From the NCBI GenBank assembly GCA_002372375.1, contig DFGJ01000041.1:1-64000 (forward strand): a stretch of DNA of 64,000 bases. Reading direction: 5' to 3'. The notes under the pieces were generated by a model. It was given only the letters and a program-made list of their open reading frames with translations. It had not been told where the DNA came from and ran no database searches. Source of the stretch: Ruminococcaceae bacterium UBA3753. GTDB lineage: Bacteria > Bacillota > Clostridia > Oscillospirales > Acutalibacteraceae. A program made the position numbers and the translations under genes. Below are positions 48,358 through 56,739 of this stretch, piece after piece. Each line of letters begins with the position of its first letter. The stretch's first letter is position 1.

Positions 48358-48675
48358 ATGAGATTTTATTTACTGAGTGATAATTTAGATGCGCTCCTTG
48401 GCATGAGGCTTTCTGGTGTCGATGGTGCCTTGGTAAAGACAGCAGCAGAACTAAAAGATAAATTAGGTGATGTCCTGAGGGACAAGGAGATAGCTATTGT
48501 ACTTTTAACACGTAATGCTGTTGATATGTGTAAAGATTACGTCCTAGATTTGAAGTTAAGGTTGAAAAAACCTTTGATCGTAGAGATACCTAGTGGGCCT
48601 GATGTTAGTGAATCTGGAAGGTCACTGGCAGAGTTTATTCACAGAACGACAGGTGTAAGTGTTTCATTTTCGTAG
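48358..48675 (+). CDS. V-type ATP synthase subunit F
   Basis: Subunit F is part of the central stalk. The 105-residue product follows the family pattern: RFYLLSDN at the start, then LRLSGVDGA-like, a strand IAIVLLTRNA and the motif KKPLIVEIPSGP. The ATG at 48358 follows GGGGGA. Subunit E begins 15 bp after its stop. Confidence 0.9.
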   Translation: MRFYLLSDNLDALLGMRLSGVDGALVKTAAELKDKLGDVLRDKEIAIVLLTRNAVDMCKDYVLDLKLRLKKPLIVEIPSGPDVSESGRSLAEFIHRTTGVSVSFS

Positions 48676-48689
48676 AGTAAGGTGTTTTG

Positions 48690-49283
48690 ATGGAAAAAGA
48701 AAGAGCAAGCAAATTTTTAAGCGCGATAGAACGCTACTCCAAAGAGCAGCAGAAGATCTTGAGGGCTAAGTTTGATGATATCAAAAAGAATGAGTTTCAA
48801 ATTGCTGAAGCCGAAGCTTTGCGGGATGCTTATTATCTTATTCAAGACGAAATGGTCAAAATGCGCAAATCTGTAGATGGGAGCATTTCTAGGGCAGAGC
48901 TGGAAAATAAAAGAGTTCTTATAAATAGACGTAAGGAAATAAAAAATGATATTTTCAATAAAGCTAAAAACGCTTTAATTAAAATTACCAAAAATGAAAG
49001 TGAGTATTTAAAATTTCTAAAAAGCTCTTTAGAAAAAATTTCGCAGATTTTGAATTTATCCAGTACGGTAATTTATGTTAAACCTGATGATGTCAAATTT
49101 TCTGAGCAAATAAAGAACTTTTATGGAAGAAACGCTGAAATTGAAGTTGATGACAGAATAGAAATAGGGGGAGTTATAGCAAAAAATACTAGAATGGCTT
49201 TAATTGTTAATGAAACTTTAGACGAAAAACTGAAGTCTCAGGAGGTGTGGTTTATGCGAAATTCAGGATTAAAAGTGGTTTAG
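48690..49283 (+). CDS. V-type ATP synthase subunit E
   Basis: Subunit E is a peripheral stalk component. The 197-residue product has a long N-terminal helix (about residues 1-110, coiled-coil) and a globular C-terminal domain. The domain holds the family motif EIEVDDRIEIGGVIAKNTRMALIVNETLDEK, here split over residues 148-178. AAGGTG precedes the ATG at 48690. Subunits A, B, C, D and I are not in the window, so either they are elsewhere or the complex is being lost. Confidence 0.9.
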   Translation: MEKERASKFLSAIERYSKEQQKILRAKFDDIKKNEFQIAEAEALRDAYYLIQDEMVKMRKSVDGSISRAELENKRVLINRRKEIKNDIFNKAKNALIKITKNESEYLKFLKSSLEKISQILNLSSTVIYVKPDDVKFSEQIKNFYGRNAEIEVDDRIEIGGVIAKNTRMALIVNETLDEKLKSQEVWFMRNSGLKVV

Positions 49284-50215
49284 TTGTGAAAATTTAAATA
49301 GTGTAGGAGTTTATTAGTTTTAAATTAATGCTGTGCGATCCCGTGCTAGTTGGTTAGACAGCAGTTGGTGTGTTGGACCAAAAAGTAGAACTTTTTTAGA
49401 AGTTTATGTATTTGTAAAATCGGGCACGATAAAATGAATCGGAATGGCCTTTTTTAGTTAGGAAGAAGTGAATAAAAGGTCTGCAAGCTTTGGAGCCCTT
49501 TTGACTCGTTTGGTACGACTAGCTTTTTGGTAGAGTGTGGACACCACAGCGTGATAAAAGTAGCAGCCGATGTGCGAAAAGTAGGTAGAAGCTGTGTTTT
49601 GTTTATTGAGATGGGGCCATTCACAATGATATCCTTTTAGTTGGACAACAAACGTATGGCGATAGGAATGGATATTACGAGCAAGATTACAACTCATAAG
49701 CCGAAAAATCGAGCCTTTGATCATATTTTTAATTTTTTAACCGCTCCATATGGATGTTACTTTTTTCGTTTTTAGCGTTTAATATACTTATCCTGTTTTT
49801 GCGCTCTAAATATATAATTTACTTTTACTTTAATTTTTCATCTAATACAAGTGAACCAGTATGCCAAGATAGAATTAACGATGATATTTTTAAGTTTATT
49901 AGAGTGAATAAAGTTTTTAAATATACTAACGCTGTATTTTTTGTTTCCAAGAAAAGTACACTAAGTTCTGTATTTTTTTAACTCTTTTTCTTTTGATAAT
50001 CTACAACATTGAGTTTATTAATTTACGGTAATCGCTTGCTCCCATTTTCTAGATTTCCCCTATTTTGAATTCTACAATTAACACTTTTCATTATATTTTA
50101 CTAAAAACATACAAATTTACAACTTCTAGTCCCAATGGATGTTCTTGTTTAGTACTAAATCTTTTGCAAATCCTATAATTCGAAAAAATTGTTAACGCTT
50201 ATTGTAAATCTTATA
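49284..50215. other. Gene-free stretch after V-ATPase E
   Basis: About 930 bp where subunits A/B/D would be expected. Frames at 49458-49724 (minus) and 49754-49981 (plus) have no ribosome binding site or recognisable family. No ATPase motif (Walker A) was found here. Confidence 0.5.
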
Positions 50216-50243
50216 TTTACAACTCAATTTTTTATACTATAAT
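50216..50243 (+). promoter_or_regulatory. Sigma-A type promoter for the degV-family gene
   Basis: TTTACA at 50216-50221, a 16-bp spacer and a perfect TATAAT at 50238-50243, about 63 bp before the start codon. Confidence 0.55.
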
Positions 50244-50306
50244 CTAACCTAAGCTTTGCTAATTCAATCAGCACTGTGTTATTTTTTAGAGTGGTGCAAT
50301 AGTTTT

Positions 50307-51188
50307 ATGGCAGATAGTAACAACTTTTCTATAGTAACTGATTCTTCTGCAGATTTTTCTCAGGAAATGTGTGAGAAGTTTGGGGTAGATGTTGTACCTC
50401 TTACTGTTCAGATTTGCGGGAAAACGTACAGGGATTACCCAGATGAACGTGATATCACGAGGAAAGAGTTTTACAAATTATTGCGTAAAAATGAGATGGG
50501 TAAGACGTCGGCACCAAATGTTTCCGATTTTTATGAAATTTTTGAAAAGATACTCGACAGTAAAAGGGACATCTTATACATTGCTTTTTCGTCGGGTATG
50601 AGTGCAACATATTCAAACGCTAAAGTTGCGGCAGAGCAGTTAAAGCCCTTTTATCCAGATAGCCGAATCCTAATTTGTGACTCACTGTGTGCCTCATTGG
50701 GTCAGGGTTTTTTGGTACATTTGGCTGCAAAGAAAAGAGAGTTAGGCTATTCGCTGAGTGAGACCTATGATTTCGTGGAAAAAGAAAAGTTGCGGATTTG
50801 CCATTGGTTTACGGTTGAGGACCTCCATCATTTACAAAGAGGGGGTAGGATATCGAAATTTGTTGCGGTAGCAGGTTCGTTGTTGAATATTAAGCCCATC
50901 TTACGCGTTGATGATAATGGGAAACTCGTTAAGATGTATAGCGCTCGTGGAAGGAGGAGTTCTGTTAAAGAATTATTCAATAATTTTAGAAAATTTGCGG
51001 TTATTGAAGAAAATCATACAATATTTATTTCTCACGGTGACTGTGCGGAAGATGCTAATACTTTGAAAAAATTTATAAAAGGTGAGTTTAAAATAGATAA
51101 TGTTTATGTAAATATGGTAGGACCAGTTATTGGTATGCATTCTGGGCCGGGTACATTGGCTCTCTTTTTTCTGGGAAATGGCCGGTAG
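50307..51188 (+). CDS. DegV family fatty-acid-binding protein
   Basis: DegV (FakB-type) proteins bind fatty acids and, with the kinase FakA, present them for phosphorylation and phospholipid synthesis. The 293-residue product has the typical SIVTDSSADFS start, KTSAPNVSDF, the FSSGMSATYSNA fatty-acid-binding region, the HHLQRGGRISK motif and HSGPGTLALFF near the end. The ATG at 50307 begins the family's first strand. No fakA is adjacent. Confidence 0.94.
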   Translation: MADSNNFSIVTDSSADFSQEMCEKFGVDVVPLTVQICGKTYRDYPDERDITRKEFYKLLRKNEMGKTSAPNVSDFYEIFEKILDSKRDILYIAFSSGMSATYSNAKVAAEQLKPFYPDSRILICDSLCASLGQGFLVHLAAKKRELGYSLSETYDFVEKEKLRICHWFTVEDLHHLQRGGRISKFVAVAGSLLNIKPILRVDDNGKLVKMYSARGRRSSVKELFNNFRKFAVIEENHTIFISHGDCAEDANTLKKFIKGEFKIDNVYVNMVGPVIGMHSGPGTLALFFLGNGR

Positions 51189-51962
51189 TTTCTTAACTAT
51201 TTATAGATAGTCGAGCAGTGTTGTTTTTTGTGTGAGGTTCTAAACTTTGAACTTCATTGCAAAAAAGGGGCTTAAAGTGAGTAAGATTTGAGCAGCTTAC
51301 AGTAAAATCGGTCTGTGTGTTCAAGACTTGGTGCTTGTAGTTTCGGTTGTACTTAATTGTAAAAGATTATGGTTCTTGGCTGGGAAAAGTTCGTTCCGCG
51401 AAAGAATGGTTTTAAAATTGAGGTACAATCTACTTAATTTAATCTTATTTTGCTGAGGTGTTAGATAAGTTTTTCTCGATAGACGACGTAAAAGAGTAAA
51501 TTTAGTCTATTAAATAAGTAGCTTTTTCTATTAATTGTGTGTGAGCTTTGTGTGACTTTTTTACGATAAAAAAATGATGGTGGAGAATGTTCCCATCTAG
51601 CCTGGTTTTTGGGATCACACCTCGACATAGGTTGTATTGTACTGTCTGTGTGTAGATTTGTTTTGCAATTTTCTCACAAAATCTTCGGGGTATTTGTTAT
51701 TTTTTAGCAATTATTAGAACTCATATTTAGCAGTATTATGAATGTTTAAGAATATATTGCGCGAATATTTAAAGAGTGTACCTGGTATTTAGCAGTTCTT
51801 TGTTAGCTTAAAATTTAATAATCCAACTTTGACAAAAACTGTTCATTAGACTGTTAAAAATTTAATTTATTTATTTTTAATAAAAATTACTTATTGGAGT
51901 TTTGAAATTTAATTTCACTGAAACCTTGGTATAATAAAAAATCGCTAAAATATAACAAATAG
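51189..51962. other. Gene-free stretch before the radical SAM operon
   Basis: About 770 bp without a recognisable gene or repeat; the radical SAM promoter lies at its right end. Confidence 0.5.
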
Positions 51963-51991
51963 TTGACAAATATTATTAAATATTGTACAAT
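51963..51991 (+). promoter_or_regulatory. Near-consensus sigma-A promoter of the radical SAM gene
   Basis: A perfect TTGACA at 51963-51968, a 17-bp AT-only-plus-one-G spacer and TACAAT at 51986-51991 (one mismatch to TATAAT). The start codon lies 35 bp downstream. It is the best promoter seen in the window and suggests strong, constitutive expression. Confidence 0.8.
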
Positions 51992-52025
51992 TATATAGCT
52001 TGTTTGTTTAATAGGTTCAAGTGAG

Positions 52026-53087
52026 GTGGTTACAATTACTTACCCAAAAACATGCGTATGGGAAATTACTATGGCGTGTAACATGCGTTGTAAGCATTGC
52101 GGATCTTCTTGCAGTACTCCGTTACCGAATGAACTTACTACATTAGAAGGTTTTAAATTTATTGACATGTGTAAAAGCATCGGACTTGAATGGATAAGTC
52201 TTTCGGGAGGGGAACCTTTTTGCCGAAGTGATCTATTGCTTTTACTTAAGTATTTAAACAAATGTAATATACCGGCAAATATCATATCCAATGGTTGGCT
52301 TATAACAGAAGAGATTGCAAAAGAGCTTAGCTTAATAAAACCTGTGAGGGTAATGATAAGCGTAGATGGGCCTAAAGCTGTACATGATTTAATAAGAAAG
52401 CCAGGAGCATTTGATAGGGCGTTTAAGTCGTTTGAGCTTTTGCAAAAGTACAGGATAATGAGTGGCTGCATAACCACTTTAACCAAAACTAACATGGACA
52501 GTTTAGAGGAACTGTATCAGTCATTGCTAAAAGCTAACGTTCAGTGCTGGCAATTCCAACTAGGTATGCCAATGGGTAACTTAGCGAAGAACAAAGAGAT
52601 GCTTCTAGAGCCTGAAGATTTACCAAAACTTATCGATTATTTCCACAGCAAGTCTATAGAAAATAAAATTGGTGTCTTTCCGGCAGACTGCATTGGGTAT
52701 TACGACGAAAAAGTTGATGATATGTTAAAAAGAGCTTTTATGCGAGATGTTGCTCCAGTATGGCGAGGATGTAACGCAGGTAAAAGATCTTTTGGTTTAT
52801 TGCATAATGGTGATGTTATAGGATGCACTTCTATTAGAGACAAAGAATATATAGAAGGCAACATAAAGGAGAGAAGTTTGCGTGATATTTGGGAAGATCC
52901 GAACTCATTTTCTTGGAATCGAAAGTTCAGCAAAGAACGTTTGGCGGGCGAATGTAAAAATTGTAAATATTCAGAGCAATGCTTAGGCGGCTGTGCAAAC
53001 GTCCGTTTAACAACTAAGGGCACAGTTGATTCTGAAAATAAGTACTGTACATATAATCTTAATTTAAAAAAGGAAGATTCTAAATAA
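52026..53087 (+). CDS. Radical SAM/SPASM peptide-modifying enzyme
   Basis: The 353-residue radical SAM enzyme has the [4Fe-4S] motif CNMRCKHC (Cys 18, 22, 25), the SGGEP motif at about 60 and a C-terminal SPASM domain that binds auxiliary iron-sulfur clusters (RGCNAGKRSFGLLHNGDVIGC, then CKNCKYSEQCLGGC). SPASM enzymes include PqqE-, AlbA- and anSME-type proteins that modify ribosomal peptides or proteins. A 47-codon ORF begins 22 bp after the stop and is the obvious candidate substrate. The annotated start is GTG 52026, which overlaps the AGTGAGGTGG purine run; a start a few codons later is possible. No protease or transporter gene is adjacent. The substrate assignment is inference. Confidence 0.88.
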   Translation: MVTITYPKTCVWEITMACNMRCKHCGSSCSTPLPNELTTLEGFKFIDMCKSIGLEWISLSGGEPFCRSDLLLLLKYLNKCNIPANIISNGWLITEEIAKELSLIKPVRVMISVDGPKAVHDLIRKPGAFDRAFKSFELLQKYRIMSGCITTLTKTNMDSLEELYQSLLKANVQCWQFQLGMPMGNLAKNKEMLLEPEDLPKLIDYFHSKSIENKIGVFPADCIGYYDEKVDDMLKRAFMRDVAPVWRGCNAGKRSFGLLHNGDVIGCTSIRDKEYIEGNIKERSLRDIWEDPNSFSWNRKFSKERLAGECKNCKYSEQCLGGCANVRLTTKGTVDSENKYCTYNLNLKKEDSK

Positions 53088-53109
53088 TTTTAAGAAAGGT
53101 GTGTTTACT

Positions 53110-53253
53110 GTGAAAAAACGTAAGACTGGTGTAGGCGCGGAAATTAGGAATAGTGAATGTAATTTAATTAGCGGAGGATGCCCAAATCTATATAGGATGA
53201 CTGAGAATGAGAGGGAAGAATGGCAAATCAAAAGCAGCCAGAGACACCTATAA
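53110..53253 (+). CDS. 47-residue ORF, candidate radical SAM peptide substrate
   Basis: GTG at 53110 is preceded by AAGAAAGGTG (about 8 bp spacing) and opens 47 codons to TAA at 53251-53253. The peptide has a basic N-terminus (KKRKTGVGAE), then SECNLISGGCPNLYRM with two cysteines six residues apart around a Ser-Gly-Gly turn, then a charged tail (TENEREEWQ). A small Cys- and Gly-containing peptide directly behind a SPASM enzyme fits a RiPP precursor, in which thioether or other cross-links would be placed near the cysteines. No known precursor family was recognised. It is also possible that it is a small protein unrelated to modification. Confidence 0.55.
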   Translation: MKKRKTGVGAEIRNSECNLISGGCPNLYRMTENEREEWQIKSSQRHL

Positions 53254-53435
53254 AGCGGTCAAAGAATGACGGAATTCCAGGTATATCTATACGGCACCCC
53301 AAAGTCATTTTTAAGACATTATTATAAGTTGCTTACTAGTAAAACTTGATTATTTAGTTTGAAATACAATTGTATAAAATATAATTTTTATATTTAAAAC
53401 TGGAATTATAAGTAATTTTAAAAGAAGCGAGTTTT

Positions 53436-53705
53436 TATTAAAGAAGGTGTAATTAAAAAAGTTGTACAAAGCATAAGTGATAAAAACTTAGAACAGGTAA
53501 AGAATCGTTAAAAATAGTTAGAAAAGAATCAAGTCAGAAAGAGCTTTTGGGAAACTATTTACAGAAATCAGCTGGTGGCCTTAACACCCAACGTGACACC
53601 CAGCGTTTTGGGATACAAAAGCCTGGATCCATCAACGTCAACAACGGAGCACCCGATGATCCCAACAATCCAAATAATAATGGTGCTGTATGGCAACATC
53701 ATTAA
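53436..53705 (+). pseudogene. Broken small peptide gene with double-glycine-like leader
   Basis: Frame from 53484 to TAA 53703-53705 encodes KELLGNYLQKSAGG, which fits a double-glycine leader (Leu at -12 and -7, Gly at -2 and -1). A 41-residue Asn/Gly/Pro-rich segment follows (QKPGSINVNNGAPDDPNN, ending AVWQHH). A plausible N-terminal part (VVQSISDKNLEQVK) lies just upstream in a different frame after an AAGAAGG; the two frames meet at an A-run (GATAAAAAC) near 53480-53486. No ATG, GTG or TTG starts the upstream part. It therefore looks like a frameshifted or degraded precursor gene. A shorter intact frame could start at TTG 53547. Confidence 0.4.
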
Positions 53706-53893
53706 AAAGTAATACTTTGAAGTACAGTAGGTAAGTGTCTGGCAGGATGCGATGGTTACAAGTGTACAGTGACACATCTTTTGTTAGTATTTGAGTTGTA
53801 TATATAAGCTCTGATTTTTGCTTAACTTTGAACATTTTCCTTCATAAGTTTACATGTTTTAGGGTATTAGTCTTATTTTATGCAATTGCTGCG

Positions 53894-54589
53894 TTAACTA
53901 CAGAATTTGTGCTTACCGATTGTAATTAAAACAGGGCGGGACCACATGAATGAATTAGAAGTCTTTGCAGGGTTATAGTAATATATTGCGCCACCAGTTG
54001 GGTCCGAGCCATTCATAGCGTCTCTTGCAGCTTGTTTGCAAGAGTCTTCTGTTTTTGCGTTAATTTGGCCATCCTGCAGGCAGGAGAATGCACCTGGTTG
54101 GTATACTACTCCGGCTATAGTATCTGGAAACGATGGGTGTTCCACTCTATTGAGTATAACTGCACCGACTGCTACTTGTCCGCTATAAGGCTCACCTCTT
54201 GACTCCGCTGTTATTATTTTTGCCAATAAATTCACATCGGAGTCGCTATACTTACCAGTTTGATTGCTTTGTCCAGATATTCCCAATGCTTTTAGGGTTT
54301 TTGACCCAACTATGCCGTCTTGAGTAAGTCCTTTGTCCCTTTGAAACCGGATCACAGCTTCTTTAGTTTTATTTCCAAAAACTCCATCTATGGATCCGCT
54401 ATAATAGCCTTTTTCTTTTAATTTATTCTGTATTTTTTTTACATCTTCACCTTTGCTACCAATTTTTGAAATAGTTTTAACACTATTTTCAAAGTCTATT
54501 TTGAGTCCAGTACATAAAGTACTGCAAAAAAGTATACCAACAGCCAGCATAAAAAAAATTATCAAATTTCTTGCATGTCTACAGTTCAT
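53894..54589 (-). CDS. sleB: Spore cortex-lytic enzyme SleB
   Basis: SleB is a lytic transglycosylase that degrades cortex peptidoglycan during germination. The 231-residue product has an N-terminal signal/anchor (NLIIFFMLAVGILFCSTL) and a peptidoglycan-binding domain (SKGEDVKKIQNKLKEKGYYSGSIDG, FQRDKGLTQDGIVGSKTLKAL). The catalytic hydrolase-2 domain (LLAKIITAESRGEPYSGQVAVGAVILNRVEHPSFP) carries the glutamate in AESRGE. The ATG at 54589 follows AGAGGC. ypeB, the usual partner, is not adjacent. Confidence 0.96.
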   Translation of the reverse strand: MNCRHARNLIIFFMLAVGILFCSTLCTGLKIDFENSVKTISKIGSKGEDVKKIQNKLKEKGYYSGSIDGVFGNKTKEAVIRFQRDKGLTQDGIVGSKTLKALGISGQSNQTGKYSDSDVNLLAKIITAESRGEPYSGQVAVGAVILNRVEHPSFPDTIAGVVYQPGAFSCLQDGQINAKTEDSCKQAARDAMNGSDPTGGAIYYYNPAKTSNSFMWSRPVLITIGKHKFCS

Positions 54590-54769
54590 TAAAGCCTCTA
54601 ATAATTTAGTTCTTGTGATTATAGTTTTTGTTAAAACAAATCCTTTTATTCGCATCTTAAATAAAATCAATCAATTAATTGCCTTTAAGTTCTGCTATAC
54701 ATACAATAGACTTTTTGAAAAATGTATTATAAACTTAAGAAAATACTTAATTAAGAGGAGTATCTATAT

Positions 54770-56281
54770 ATGAACAAAAAGTTTATAAGTTTTTCGTTAA
54801 TGTCAAGCATATTAACGAGTTTAAACAGTGGAGTAGTTGGTGCTTGGTGGGAAAATGATTTAAAAGACAAAATAGATAAATCTGTAAAAATTGAATTCAA
54901 AAATAATTGCTTTGAAACGGCTAAACTAAGAGACATCGTCTATGACAAAAACTTGGGTATACTTGATGAAAATTTGGTTCTTACAGAAAAAACAAAGAAA
55001 GCAATTGAAGATGCCCGTGAAGCGATAATGGCTTATAAACAATTGCTATTAGATTTGGCGTGGTCAAAAGAAAATTACATGAAAGACAAAGAAGTGATTA
55101 AAACAAAGTTAAATAAACAAGAAAAAGAAACAAAAAGATTGGTGAACAAAGTGGAACAAATGCTAGAAGAAAATAGTTATAGAAAAAATATTTGCCTTCC
55201 TTGGGATGACATTGACGGAAAATATAACTTTTTATTTAATACAGAGAATGATGATGATCTTGATGAAACTAACAAGGAGGATATTTTAAAAAAGCTAACT
55301 GTTGTTACAGAAAATGAAAAAGAAGATCAAGACAAAAGTGAATATGTAAAGAAGTGTCTAGAAGTAGCGAATTTAAGAAAAGAACTTAAGAAGAAAGGTC
55401 TTATTAGCGACGATAGTTTACGAAAAATTAAAGATAGGCTTTTTACTGCTTACAACGAAAGTCAAAGTTTAATGAGAAAGATATTACTAAAAGAAGTTGA
55501 GGATAAAAGCGTATACGGACCCTTTAGGTACCCTTTGGTTCTGTACCGAGATGGGTTGGTGCCCAAAAGTATAATAGATAAGATAAACAAAAATATAAAT
55601 GAATGTAGCCGTTTTTTAGAGTGTTTTATTGAAAAAATTCAGGAAATATCGGGTAGGGACGCTTATTTTAAAGGTAAAAAACCGGAATATATCTACGGTG
55701 AGAACGGTGGTCGTACCTCATACGATAGTTGGGATTGGGAAAAAGATAAAGAAAATTGGTTTGGAAAACAGCGTAAAGGGGAACTCGACTATTTACTTGC
55801 AACAAAAAAGGTTTTAAATTCATATAAAAAAAAGACGGATAGTTTAGCTTATAAGTATGACATTATTCTTCCATGGCATAAAATAAAATCTAAAAAATAC
55901 GGATTTTTATTTGACTTAAAAAACAACAGAAAATTAGACACGATTATACCAGACAAAGATATAAAAAATAGGTATTTTGAGAAAGTGATGAATGGTTGTT
56001 CTAGCACATTAAAAATTAAAACAGAAAAAAATAAGCTTTTGGAGGCAATAGATTACTATTCAAATGAAATTGCTAAAGAACGAGATAGAATACGAACAAA
56101 AGAAACTATATGTTTATCGGATAAAATAAATCTAATACGTTTGTACCAAGCAAAAAAGATGTTAGAAAAAAAGATTCGTTCGAAAGAAGAAAGTAATAAA
56201 CGTTCTTTGCTTGATATTTTTTTAGATGCTTTAAAAGAAATGAGTATTAATTCGATAAAAAATGAAGCTAATTATAATTAA
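54770..56281 (+). CDS. Secreted coiled-coil protein with internal repeats, unknown
   Basis: I do not recognise a family. The 503-residue product starts with a signal peptide (KKFISFSLMSSILTSLNSGVVGA) and is rich in Lys, Glu and Asn with long helices. Two copies of a larger unit are visible by the motif (I)-(C/I)-LPWxxIxxKYxFLF at residues about 141 and 366. A second shared motif, (F/L)E-x-A-x-LR, occurs at about 48 and 197. AAGAGGAG precedes the ATG. There are no membrane segments after the signal. It lies divergent to sleB and is probably released or attached to the surface. Codon use is AT-richer than in the neighbouring flippase and pgk genes. Confidence 0.82.
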   Translation: MNKKFISFSLMSSILTSLNSGVVGAWWENDLKDKIDKSVKIEFKNNCFETAKLRDIVYDKNLGILDENLVLTEKTKKAIEDAREAIMAYKQLLLDLAWSKENYMKDKEVIKTKLNKQEKETKRLVNKVEQMLEENSYRKNICLPWDDIDGKYNFLFNTENDDDLDETNKEDILKKLTVVTENEKEDQDKSEYVKKCLEVANLRKELKKKGLISDDSLRKIKDRLFTAYNESQSLMRKILLKEVEDKSVYGPFRYPLVLYRDGLVPKSIIDKINKNINECSRFLECFIEKIQEISGRDAYFKGKKPEYIYGENGGRTSYDSWDWEKDKENWFGKQRKGELDYLLATKKVLNSYKKKTDSLAYKYDIILPWHKIKSKKYGFLFDLKNNRKLDTIIPDKDIKNRYFEKVMNGCSSTLKIKTEKNKLLEAIDYYSNEIAKERDRIRTKETICLSDKINLIRLYQAKKMLEKKIRSKEESNKRSLLDIFLDALKEMSINSIKNEANYN

Positions 56282-56635
56282 TTGATATTCTAAGTTATTG
56301 TCGTGCTTTACAGATGTTTTTTAGTAGCTGTTATAAAAAAGAAGTTCTACGTACAACGTGGCTCTCTCCGATTTAACAAAATTAACTTTAGAGGATTATA
56401 TGGCGTATTTTATTAAAAAGTGAGCTCATATGGAAGAAAATTTTCCATAATAGACAGTCCGTGAAAGTTTCTGATACGCCTGAGGTTTTTTAAATATTAG
56501 TGAAGTTTTTAGTTTAAAAATTATGCTATCAAAGCAATATTAAATTAGATTTTTACTTAATTCATCAAACTGTAAATTAGTACGGATTTTGTTTCAGATT
56601 GGGGTTAATACGTTTTTGCTTATTTTAAATTTTTG
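56282..56635. other. Gene-free stretch
   Basis: About 350 bp between the secreted protein and the flippase promoter. No gene seen. Confidence 0.5.
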
Positions 56636-56664
56636 TTGTGAAAGGTGTGTTTTTTGCGTAAAAT
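56636..56664 (+). promoter_or_regulatory. Sigma-A type promoter for the flippase gene
   Basis: TTGTGA at 56636-56641, a 17-bp spacer and TAAAAT at 56659-56664, about 75 bp before the start. Confidence 0.5.
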
Positions 56665-56739
56665 TTAACCCTGCTAATAACAAAGTTTGTTTTAGTTTTA
56701 TGCTGAGTTATTTGGAGTTGCATTTTTAGGGGTGAACTT

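Noticed and set aside
49458..49724. 88-codon minus-strand frame
   Set aside because: His-, Cys- and Tyr-rich composition unlike the proteins of this genome, no ribosome binding site and no family resemblance.
53568..53835. Minus-strand frames opposite the broken peptide gene
   Set aside because: They overlap the double-glycine-like peptide in antisense, lack ribosome binding sites and encode no recognisable features.
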